Below are positions 49,185-58,114 of a stretch of DNA of 64,000 bases, piece after piece; the first letter of the stretch is position 1; each line of letters starts with the position of its first letter. Origin of the DNA: Stratiolaelaps scimitus. Its lineage: Eukaryota > Arthropoda > Arachnida > Mesostigmata > Laelapidae. The stretch covers positions 16,405,501-16,469,500 of the forward strand of contig JABWDB010000002.1 of assembly GCA_019614645.1 (NCBI GenBank), in the 5' to 3' direction. Below the pieces are notes generated by a model that saw nothing but the letters and a program-made list of their open reading frames with translations, searched no databases and was not told the DNA's origin. Both the position numbers and the translations under genes were made by a program.

Positions 49185-49694
49185 GTGTGTGGTTGTCTTC
49201 GGCCTGTTCGAACCGGCCGCCGCGCCAAGTCTGCTCAGCTTACGCTGTCACCTGTCCCTCACCATTCGCACCCTCCCGGGAGAACGGGTAGCGAGTTCCG
49301 CCGGTCCGTCGAAACATCGCCGACCGATCTTAAACTTGTGTGTGACGAACGAAAAGAAGGTAGAATAGACCGCGACTTTGAGGGACTAGATCCTGCTGCT
49401 GTGCAACGGGGTAACGAAGCCAGCGATGATGACGATGATGGCGTCTTCGACTATAGTGGGGAGTCCACTAAACGGACGCTTCGTCGCCTAACATCGATGG
49501 GGAGGGCTGCTGTTCACGGCTGCTGGCTGGCGATAGCGGAACGAAAAATTGGGGTCAGTTCAAGCGAATCATGCTTGGCTGGGTTGGCAGCTTGCAGGGG
49601 AGGTTCAGCAGGAGGAACATACGATATTGGGCGTAGGCGAGAGCCACCGTTCGCCGTATTGGAGTCACTGCCACCACAGCTATCATGTATATAA
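49185..49694 (+). CDS. Candidate 3'-terminal coding exon, acidic and disordered
   Basis: A frame of 169 codons that opens with GTG after a TGA at 49176. From about residue 34 it is convincingly coding-like: charged sequence with Lys-Leu-Val-Cys-Asp-Glu-Arg, an Asp run (EASDDDDDGVFDY), a basic Thr-Leu-Arg-Arg-Leu section, then Gly/Ser/Cys-rich sequence to TAA at 49692-49694. An AATAAA lies 50 bases after the stop (49745-49750), the spacing expected of an animal 3' end. A likely acceptor lies within the first 100 bases, in the pyrimidine-rich CTGTCCCTCACCATTCG region, but was not fixed. No family was recognised. The length itself is within chance range, so the weight rests on composition and the poly(A) signal. 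Confidence 0.35.
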   Translation: MCGCLRPVRTGRRAKSAQLTLSPVPHHSHPPGRTGSEFRRSVETSPTDLKLVCDERKEGRIDRDFEGLDPAAVQRGNEASDDDDDGVFDYSGESTKRTLRRLTSMGRAAVHGCWLAIAERKIGVSSSESCLAGLAACRGGSAGGTYDIGRRREPPFAVLESLPPQLSCI

Positions 49695-49744
49695 TTTATT
49701 CATATTTGTATTACAATTCTGTATACATCAGACAAGCATGTTAC

Positions 49745-49750
49745 AATAAA
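49745..49750 (+). terminator. Poly(A) signal AATAAA
   Basis: Canonical hexamer 50 bases after the TAA of the candidate terminal exon, in AT-rich DNA. The association is inferred from spacing only. Confidence 0.4.
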
Positions 49751-50729
49751 CATATCGGTATATAACTGGCGAACGATGGCGTTGGCATCGGTGGTGTCGG
49801 GCGAACGGACTAATGGACAAGCAGCCATGGGAGCTAACGGGGACACCAAATATTAATAGATACCCTAACGAAAACGATCGGCAAGCCATGGTGATGTACC
49901 AGCTAATGATTGCTATCGCCACACCTGGCCATATTGTAAATATATTAGCCGCTTGGGCGAAGTACGTTCGTCTCGTATATTTATCTGCCTATAAATAAAT
50001 GGGAGCACTCATGAACACCAGATAGTTACATGAGGCAGCTTTCGTGACGGACTCCAAAGGAAACGCAAATGAAGTTCTCCCTTAGCGATATCCACACATC
50101 AGCATCGAAAAACATATGAGGGTTGCGTTGGCAGCAAACAGTAACCTAAACAGAGGTTTCTGAGCTGAGGTTTTCCGATCGGGATCCTCTGGAAATACGA
50201 CTGGTCGTTCGATTACTCTGGCAATGAGAAATGTTCGTAGGCAGTAGTGATACAACGAGCTGCGGACAAGTTACGTTTGTTTTTTTAATAATAACTGGAC
50301 ACCTATTTGTTCTTTTGACTGAAGGTCTGTCCTCTTCTCTGCTGTAGACCTACGCGCAAACCTCCCTTCGCGGATCTCGTTATTTGTCGAGTAATCGATC
50401 GTCTGATTGATCTAAGAGTGCCGTATATAGATGCGGGACGCCCGTCTAACTGGACCGTCGATGATCAGACGATTAGAGGGAACACAATGCTGGCTGAGAG
50501 TCAGCCCGAAAAAGTTTATGTTTATGTAGAGGGAACACACGATAAAACCATTGCTTCCATAGGTACGCGATGGCCTGACGACATTGGCCCTATTGAGCCT
50601 TCGTTCCTTGTGGTTTTCTTTATTAGCAAATTCGTCCAGTACGCGCAATGACACGATCTTTACTCGTTGTATAGTGAAACGTTCGGATGGGACCTTGTCC
50701 ACTATCAAATAATAGTGGTGGAATAATTG

Positions 50730-50800
50730 AACTCAGCCAATTGGGTGTGGGGAGTTCGATCCCCACCGACCCCTGAGTGGGTATATTTCTTTCACTTGTA
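50730..50800 (+). repeat. tRNA-like / SINE-like fragment
   Basis: GTTCGATCCCC (about 50752-50762), inside the stem GTGGGG/CCCCAC with loop AGTTCGAT, matches an RNA polymerase III B box and a tRNA T-arm. About 15 bases upstream, CAGCCAATTGG resembles a compressed A box. There is no room for an anticodon arm and no matching acceptor stem, so it is not a functional tRNA. A decayed tRNA-derived SINE head is the likeliest reading. Confidence 0.35.
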
Positions 50801-51906
50801 ATTGTACAGGGTCAATACAATTTTGTCCTTGTCATTTGTCTAGGTGCCATCTGAGATACGTTCTGACTTGCAACATTGACGCACAAGCACGAATTGATTC
50901 AGGAACAAGTTTGACAGGTACCGAAATGGTTGGAGGCGACGCATCTCTGCGATCAAACCGTAGTCCTTCTATTTTGCATTTGTTCTAGGGCGAACCCATC
51001 TTTGTTAGCCGCTGGATTTGTATATTTCGACGTGTTAGAGTTTAGGGGTTCATGAATCCATTTTCTTCGCCGTGCTCTTGCGAAAACTTCAACTCGCACC
51101 CGCACACGGCAGCGCAGTGACACAGTTGTGCCGGCCGGTGTGTCTCTGTGTGAGCACTCACTGACTGAGGAAGGTCTTCGTGTGGATTGCGGTTAACTTT
51201 GATCGTTGAATGTGCCACAGGAATCGCCTCCTCCTGGGAGAAATGCCTCCCTTGTATCCCCGGGGCCTTGGCAGACATTCGCGCAAAGATGGCCTCTGCG
51301 AGAATGGCCATGGTGAGCGGTGCTTGCTACTGCTTGAACCACGACTCGAATGATTGCAATTTCGGTCACAGCTTGAGCTTTGGCGGGCGGCTGGGCGGGT
51401 CGCAGGCATCGCCTGGTTGGCAGGCGCAGAGCGATGAATACATATTGGATTTTTGGATAGGTAAAAGACCCGCACTCGCCGACGCCACTTCCCGAAGGGT
51501 GTGGACCGCAACGGACCAGTGACGAGGGGGAGACCAGGCTACCCCAGGAGCGAGAAGGCGCACGAGGCGCAAGAGGCCGCCGAGGGTACGGAGTCGCGAA
51601 GGGTCCGTTTAGCACTCGACACCACCGTACTGGCTTGCGGTATAAGGCGGCGGAGGCTACATTGGCCGTACCGAAGCCGCCGGCGCCGTTGTCCACGGCG
51701 CCTGCGATTTCGACAGGACACAATAGAATTGGGCGAATCAATACACGCCGTGCCAACGAAACGAGAGCCGCCTCACGGCCTTTGAACCAAGAAGTTCAAC
51801 GAAAGCGGGAGAGCAAGGCAAAGCCCGTCCGGGTGCCGTACCACCCGATCCGCCGGTTACCACGACCGGAACGCTACATGCTCTATAAGCGAGGCGGTGG
51901 CGGCGA

Positions 51907-52541
51907 GTGTTGGCGGTTGTGAAGAATAGCAGGCTCTCCGTGTGGAGAGCGGATGGACCCACGTATTCTGATGTACAGCAAAGCGAGCTACTGCCCTTCT
52001 TTCGATGTCCCAAAACGAGCAGCAGTTGGGAAGTGGGCGCAGAGGGCGCGATCTCAATTGGCGTCGGTTTGGTGACAGCTGGTCTGGGTTTCTCTACCAC
52101 CGCCGATCTTTTTGCGAAGGCTATCCACCCCCTCGATCTTTTGCTAACTGGATGCCGACGCCCAGTGAACCAGCTACCTGCCAACGGAAAAATGGAAGAG
52201 AAGGATCCATTGGAAACAGAGGCAGAGAGAGAAAAGGGGAGAGAGAGAGCACTGCGGAACATCCCAAAGATGAGCGACGACTCGGAGCAGAGTTTGCGAA
52301 TGTGCGTGCGATTCCGCGTTCGTGTGCGTTCGGTCTACGTGTCTTAAGCATACCTCACCGCCGCGAGCTTAAATTGGAAACGGCTGGTTTTTATGGCAAA
52401 AAGGAAATTGAGGTGGGGACCTCGGGTCTCCTATCCCGCGTTCGGGAAGGGTCGTTCTCGCCCTGTACTCGATTCACGCGGTTCTTGCGCCGGCTGTCCC
52501 GCAACAGTCGCGGTGCCAGATACGAGTTAAACACGGTGTAA
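51907..52541 (+). CDS. Region with two overlapping plus-strand frames; candidate exon
   Basis: One frame runs 51907-52347 (146 codons, opening with TTG) and another 52005-52541 (178 codons, ATG at 52005). The first contains a small-residue hydrophobic stretch rich in Gly/Ile/Val/Ala (about residues 44-70) and then a Glu/Arg/Lys-rich helix. The second is Arg/Gly-rich, with a basic C-terminus. The minus strand is also open for 174 codons (51738-52262). GC-rich composition explains part of this. I cannot say which frame, if any, is used, and no family was recognised. Confidence 0.2.
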
Positions 52542-52940
52542 TACATACCCGCCTACTTGCCCTGGCAGTCTACCTGGTGCCACCACCTAGCGTACCACGT
52601 TAGGCGCATGCTAGCTGGTGGAGAGAGCAGGGAAGAACGTGCCAGCATTGAGGATGCGTCTGGTCGGGCCAGATGCGTTCCGAAGACTTCACTTTCTCTC
52701 TCTCGCTCTGTCGTCCTCTGCATCCCTTTTTCATTCCGTTAGGCCAGTACAGGTAAGCTGGTGAGTCAGACGGTCGATCGTTCGTTCCGTGTCTCCCTAT
52801 ACATGCCGTGCTGTACGTGTTCTTGCGGTACAACCGGTGTTAAATGGGGAATGCTTCGGTCCGCCATTGTCGCATACAGCGCACCCATGCTCGTAGGTAG
52901 ACTCGAAGGAACTGAAACCCGGTAGGCCTCCTCCTGCCTA

Positions 52941-53150
52941 ATGAGTCAAACTGGAGCTGGAGTGGCATCGAAGACGCGAGAAACCGTTGCCGATTCGGGG
53001 ACTGCCGCTGCCAGCGGGGTTGAGGCTAGGCGACAAGCGCAGTTTCGCTTGATTCGACACGACAAACCCACGCAGAATCTACACGGCTCACAACTGAGTA
53101 TCGGTGCAGCCACCATGTGTGTAGACTGTATCCTGGTGTATCGCCGTTAA
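52941..53150 (+). CDS. Small ATG-started frame, hydrophilic
   Basis: Sixty-nine codons from ATG to TAA, Ala/Gly/Thr/Arg-rich and then mixed, with about 60 percent purine-first codons by eye. It sits between the frames at 51.9-52.5 kb and the possible exon at 53305 on the same strand. No family or flanking signal was identified, and the length is fully within chance. Confidence 0.15.
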   Translation: MSQTGAGVASKTRETVADSGTAAASGVEARRQAQFRLIRHDKPTQNLHGSQLSIGAATMCVDCILVYRR

Positions 53151-53256
53151 CAGCCACTTGTTTAAAGATAGTTGTGTGGTGATTAATGAGCAAATTTGAC
53201 GCTAAGTAGACCAGAACTAGGCTTACTAGCAACGCCTGTTGAACTATGCCGCACCA

Positions 53257-53299
<43 letters not shown>

Positions 53300-53303
53300 T
53301 ATA
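53257..53303. repeat. (AT)n microsatellite with one G interruption
   Basis: Two AT runs (53257-53280 and 53282-53303) separated by a single G. It ends in TATAG, which could act as a splice acceptor. Confidence 0.95.
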
Positions 53304-53304
53304 G

Positions 53305-53411
53305 CTCAAAGGGGTGCAGTGCGTTCAGACAATCTTGAGAAAGATCAGCCAGTGAAGATTTGTTGCGTGTTAAAGACGTCCGATGGAAAATTACTATTTA
53401 GCTACTGCTGA
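53305..53411 (+). CDS. Possible last exon after a TA tract
   Basis: Directly after the AG that ends the TA tract, a frame of about 35 codons runs to TGA. The peptide (Gln-Arg-Gly-Ala-Val, then DQPVKICCVLKTSDGKLLF) reads as typical folded-protein sequence. There is no canonical poly(A) signal nearby. It is too short to be more than a suggestion. Confidence 0.2.
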
Positions 53412-54359
53412 GATATTATAGCAACAGGCTGAGTAGACAATATAACTGTTCACGCCTCTAGCTGACAGAAGCCACATGGCTTAGTCAGTTCCCTCGTTGG
53501 CGGGTAGTGAGTGGCAAGATCGCCAATCAGCTGTTAGTTGCTCATCTTGGTTGCTGTTGGTGTCTCTAGTGGTAATTGTGCTGCTGCTGCAAGCACTCTA
53601 ACTGTTGTTATTTTGTACCTTTGAAGAGGCAGCCATTTAGAAAAAAAATCATTCTTTTTTGCTCTCCTACTTCGTCTTTAGAGAAGGAACGATGACACCG
53701 TTTTCGGATCAACTCTAATCGTCCATCTGGCTTTATGCTGAACGCAGAGCACAAAAGGGATGCTGTCCAAGGTCGCGTACGGCTGAACGTTGCAACAGCA
53801 GCAAAGAGTTCGAAGCCGGGATCAACTGCTTCAAACGCTGGTCGATGAAGTGACTGGGAGACGGCAGACATCGGCTAAGCGGACGGGCCGTGTGGAGGGG
53901 CGTGTTATATGTGAAAGCCACTGGAAATGAGAGATGAGAGGAAGAGTCTCACCGAGCCAGCAGGACGAAGTGGCCCGATTCAAGTCACATGGGCGATTTG
54001 CTCGTCCATGACAGACGCAGGACACTAGCGCTCCGGCCGTTTATCAGCTAGTGTCGGTTCGTCCGCTGGCGCCGGATAGAGTCGGGATGGCAGTTCCACG
54101 GGGGTAGCTGGCTGGAACTCGACTGCAGAACCGCAGAGCACCGCGTTCAGGGGGGCTCGGAGCACCGAGCACAAGGACGAGCGTATGGGCGGCTGCAGTG
54201 GTAGCCGACGCTGTTCTGTTCTGGAAGTGCTGACGTGAACGGCTTCCTTCCAGCAGCAGTCTTCCGTTCGTTCCTGCTAGAATAACTGAGTTTCGCGTCA
54301 TGCGTCCGTTCCCGCCTATACGAGAAATAGAGAGAGAGAGAGAGAGAGAGATAGAGAGG

Positions 54360-54680
54360 ATGTCAGCAAGCCCCTGCACCGCCTGGCAGTTGGGTGCTGG
54401 CCCGGGTGGCTCCAGTTACGCAAAAGAGCCAAAGGAGAAGGCCCAAGGGGCTCGCACAGCGGTCGCTGACGGGGGACCCTTCGCAGCAGCAGGGGTCGGG
54501 TCGGGGGAGCTAATGACCGAGCTGAGTCGAGTCGGTTCGGATCGGCTGAACGGCCTTTGTCGTTGCCCGTTGTTGTTCTCGCAGCTGCGCGTACCGCTGT
54601 CGCCAGTTAGGCTGGTACAGATCGGAAGAGCCGAGATGACTGGCCAGATGGAAGAAACTAATGTATGGCAAGGGCAGTAG
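54360..54680 (+). CDS. Candidate frame with ATG after a GA tract
   Basis: From an ATG directly after a (GA)n run (54329-54358), 106 codons are open to TAG. The peptide is Gly/Ala/Ser/Glu-rich at first, then Leu/Val/Arg-rich with two Cys near the middle, and ends in polar Met/Glu/Thr sequence. The same frame extends back through the GA tract as Arg-Glu repeats. The opposite strand is also open for 109 codons. No domain was recognised and no splice or poly(A) signal was established. Confidence 0.2.
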   Translation: MSASPCTAWQLGAGPGGSSYAKEPKEKAQGARTAVADGGPFAAAGVGSGELMTELSRVGSDRLNGLCRCPLLFSQLRVPLSPVRLVQIGRAEMTGQMEETNVWQGQ

Positions 54681-56288
54681 AACGAATTACGTAGTGGTCG
54701 GATCGGTGCGAAGGTTGGTGAGTTATGTACGAGTAGATCTGCCATGTTTCACCATTGCCAATCACTTCGTTGCCTGGCGGCTTGCTTGGTTGGTTCGTCG
54801 CTGGGACCCTGTTCATGATGTCGTCCACCGTTCGTTTGTGAATCCCGACCGAGTAGAGCCATTGCGGCAGAGAAGACAGTGGATGGGGAAATAGGGAAAT
54901 ATCGAGGGAGACAGGATTGGTTCCTTGATAGCAGGGCACGACACAACTCGGCACCGCAAGCAGAATGGTCGGTGTGTCGGGACAGATGTGTGAGCTTGAA
55001 AAGCGTTCGGCCAGAAAGTGAATGAGTTTAGCAGTAGCTGGAGGTTGGAAGGATTTTCGTCGCTGGGTTACTCACCTGCATCTACATTGTACCACAAGTT
55101 CGATCTATTGAATTTACTCATTCTATTCATGTCATCCTGTGTCGCGCTGTATATATACGGTATCTGCGCTATTGTATCTCTCATCTACTTGGATTTGAGC
55201 ATGTCAGTTTGCCTTGAAAGGGAAACGTAATGAGATTTTGGGTGGGGACTATCCAATACGTTATAAATGAGGGATTAATTACACCTCATAAAATGCGAGA
55301 TATATAAAGTCCTCGAACTCATTCTGTGTGTGTGTGTATGTATTATATGCGCTATATTGCAGAGTAGCCGTCCGAGTAGCGGTGATATCATTTAGCGAAT
55401 ACCATCTTCTTATTGCTACATCCTTCGTCATATTATGACACACAATTTTTTCACACGGAAACAAACTCCAACGTTGATGAGCGAGAGTTCCTTATATCAC
55501 TGACTAATTAGAACAGGTCTACGAAGTCTTAATGAGAAATAAAGCCGAGGCCTTATGCCTTCTTGACCTCGATATCAGTTAGTTCCGGCAAGGCTACCCT
55601 TCTAGGTATCACCGGCCATACCGGTCCATTGACGATCGAATCAACGAGCTCTTCCTCATCAGCCGACGTCTACGAGTCAGCAAGCACGTGGAAACTGACC
55701 CGGCTACTCGACCAGTAGCCAGGTCAGTGGGTCGAATCGATTTAACCTATCGATTATATATTATATACAATATATCGTTATACGATATATATATATATAT
55801 ATACCGTTCGTTCTTTTCTGTATATTGTACTATTCCCAACCATTTTTCCAGCCCTCGAGTACCGCCACATCGTATTCATCCACACCCGCCACCTCACGTT
55901 CGAGCTATCGAATGAAGATCCGCTTGTCATTTTCGGCCTTCGTCTTCCTTTTTTCTGCACTACGACTTCTGCAGCCCTGCTGCTGCTGCTGCTAAAGCTT
56001 GCTTTGTTGGCCGGTTCTGCGACTGTGTCCCCTTCCCGGCTTCGCCACTGCTGCGTTGTGTTGTTATCAGCGCACGGCCCGAGGAGTCCGTTTGCTCTCT
56101 CTGTGTGTTTGGCCATGTGTGTGCTCGCGTGTTTGCTCGTGTCTATCGGTCTCTTCGTGCGAAGAGGTGGACGGAATCTTCGGTCTTTGCGTGTGCTACT
56201 GCACCCCGGACTCCCAGCGAAGGTCCCGGCCAAGGCTTCCCTGTATGTATATCACCCCGTGACCCTGCTTGGGTAGTGTGGCTGCTGG

Positions 56289-56603
56289 TTGACGCTGCTT
56301 AGTTCTGCGGAGCTAGCTGGCTCGTTGGCTGGCTTGGCATGGGGGCATGAGGGTCATGTGGCTTCCGAGCTGCCACTGTGTGACTTGGCACCCTTCGACG
56401 TATCCCTTCGAGAGACAATGGCAAAAGGTAGCTTGCTGGCCGAGGACCAAAAGCAAGGACGGAAGCTGCCTCGTAGCTGGACGATCCTTCGACAGCTTGT
56501 GCATCTGTGTGTGTTTGTGTGGGTAGGAACGCACATACGTTGTACGGGACTCACCATGAACCTCGCCGTTGTCACGCTTGCCATCGTCTTTCCGGGCGGA
56601 TAG
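56289..56603 (+). CDS. Candidate frame containing KQGRKLP
   Basis: This 104-codon frame opens with TTG. It has a small-residue hydrophobic start, a polar middle with Lys-Gln-Gly-Arg-Lys-Leu-Pro, then hydrophobic segments (Leu-Val-His-Leu-Cys-Val-Phe-Val-Trp-Val and Leu-Ala-Val-Val-Thr-Leu-Ala-Ile-Val-Phe) that could be membrane helices. The seven-residue word recurs in the frame at 57602-58114 with only synonymous differences. No known family was recognised. Confidence 0.2.
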   Translation: MTLLSSAELAGSLAGLAWGHEGHVASELPLCDLAPFDVSLRETMAKGSLLAEDQKQGRKLPRSWTILRQLVHLCVFVWVGTHIRCTGLTMNLAVVTLAIVFPGG

Positions 56604-57378
56604 CCTCGGGGCCCACCAACGCCTCGCTACGTTCTGCTAAGGCACCTCACAGCGGACGGTGCAAACGGTGGGTGGGGACGTTTCCGTAACGATTCTAATG
56701 AATTCGTTGTCCTCACTGGCAGGAAAATATCACAGTGAGTGTGTGAGCGAGGTCGTCTTACTATGTTTGAGAAGGCACATCTCAACATAACCATGTCGCC
56801 AAGCCTTTAGCACGCTATATACTGTATTGTCGTTTGGCGAAGCTGAGCTATTTAACAGCGCATCATGATCTTGTGACAATGATCCGTAATAATAGGAAGC
56901 GGATTCCCTGAATTTAGTACCGGGGGCAGACACTTCGCTTGTATAATTACAAATAGCAGATATAATCTACTCCGATGTCATCCGTACGCAACTCGCGTAT
57001 ACGAATTTATATGCTCCAGTAGATGTTTAATAGGTTGGTGTTGGGCTGTCTCATGTCGGCTAATGCCAGCAGTGTCTGCTAATGCACGCTACTATCTTAT
57101 GTTCAGAGTAGTCAACAAAGCTTCCGTCTGTCGACAGGACTTGATACGGTTGAAACTGTTTCCAGCTGTTTACTGTGAGCTGCCGCGTTCTATAGGACGG
57201 GCATTACAACGAAAGTGATTCCGCATGTACGACGTGTCGCGTACACGGACGAGGTGTGCATTTCCACTTCGGCATATCATCATAGATGTATGCGCACACG
57301 ATATAAAAGTAGCCAATCCTAAAACTCTGCGCCACCGTCCGGTGTAGGGACAGTGTCGAGTGTACGTACAATGATGCA

Positions 57379-57741
57379 ATGCTGTGTAGCACGAACAGGA
57401 AAGCTTTCATTCATTTCTTGGCCGTAACAGCAGCAGCAGCAGCAACGGCGGCCGGCAGAGCATTTGTCGTGATAAATGGCCACCGTAGTAGTCGAAGGCA
57501 ACTATGCTATAGTGTTCGCCTAAACATGAACGACGGCGACATCATCGACAACGACGACGACGACGACAACAACAACAACGGCAGCAACAGCAGCAGCAAC
57601 GATGAGACTGCTTGCCCTGCGGAAGCAGAGGAGCCGGGGACAGCGTTGCATCAGCAACTGCGAAGGGAATTGCGTCGGATTTTTCATCCCTCATTGGCGG
57701 TTGCTGCTGCTGCTACTGCGGGTGTTCCTGCTGAGAGCTAG
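57379..57741 (+). CDS. Candidate protein with acidic Asn/Asp-rich region
   Basis: ATG opens 120 codons. The N-terminus has a hydrophobic/Ala segment (residues 11-30) from a CAG tract and could pass for a signal peptide. It is followed by a basic part, then an Asp/Asn/Ser run from GAC/AAC/AGC repeats (about residues 54-74), then a Glu/Arg helix-like part and an Ala-rich end at TAG. The low-complexity middle resembles disordered acidic regions of animal nuclear proteins, but it also arises from trinucleotide repeats. It overlaps the next frame by 140 bases in a different phase, so at most one is likely unless splicing joins parts. Confidence 0.25.
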   Translation: MLCSTNRKAFIHFLAVTAAAAATAAGRAFVVINGHRSSRRQLCYSVRLNMNDGDIIDNDDDDDNNNNGSNSSSNDETACPAEAEEPGTALHQQLRRELRRIFHPSLAVAAAATAGVPAES

Positions 57742-58114
57742 GGCCAAGGGGCTGCTGCTTTTGGGGCTTGGGGAGCTCTTGGCCTTCGCCGCCTCTGCCA
57801 CGTTACTCGTGCTGCCTCTTACCCGGCCGGCCGACCTCCGCTGTGTCGGAAGTGGTGAACGCGAACAGACCCAGCGGCCAACGAAGCAAGGGAGAAAATT
57901 GCCTAAAGACTCTTCTGAAGTAGTCGCCAGCCCGCCGCTGAAAGACAGCCAGGCCAAGCGGGCAATGTACAAGGCGTGGTTAGAGGGCGGTATGAAGGCG
58001 GTCGGCTGTGGTGGCCTGGCGGCAACTCGGTCGCGGGCGCTCGATGGAGGTCATGCCGCGAAGTCTGCTATTCCTGTTCGTGCCGCCGCTACTACTACTA
58101 CTGCTAGCGGCTAG
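57602..58114 (+). CDS. Candidate 170-codon protein with hydrophobic N-terminal half
   Basis: ATG at 57602, TAG at 58112-58114. After a basic, Cys-containing start there are two Leu-rich hydrophobic stretches (about residues 34-48 and 53-75) that could be membrane helices. A polar tail follows, with Lys-Gln-Gly-Arg-Lys-Leu-Pro, a Lys/Ala section and a Thr/Ala end. Codon choice looks like coding DNA along its length. The first Leu run comes from CTG repeats. No family was recognised. A frame of this length is roughly what chance can give once or so in a window like this. Confidence 0.3.
   Translation: MRLLALRKQRSRGQRCISNCEGNCVGFFIPHWRLLLLLLRVFLLRARAKGLLLLGLGELLAFAASATLLVLPLTRPADLRCVGSGEREQTQRPTKQGRKLPKDSSEVVASPPLKDSQAKRAMYKAWLEGGMKAVGCGGLAATRSRALDGGHAAKSAIPVRAAATTTTASG

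Noticed and set aside
49203..49221. GGCCTGTTCGAACCGGCC palindrome resembling a T-arm
   Set aside because: No A box at the right distance on either strand and no cloverleaf.
51193..51756. 187-codon minus frame in GC-rich DNA
   Set aside because: The opposite strand is equally open and no start, splice or domain evidence was found.
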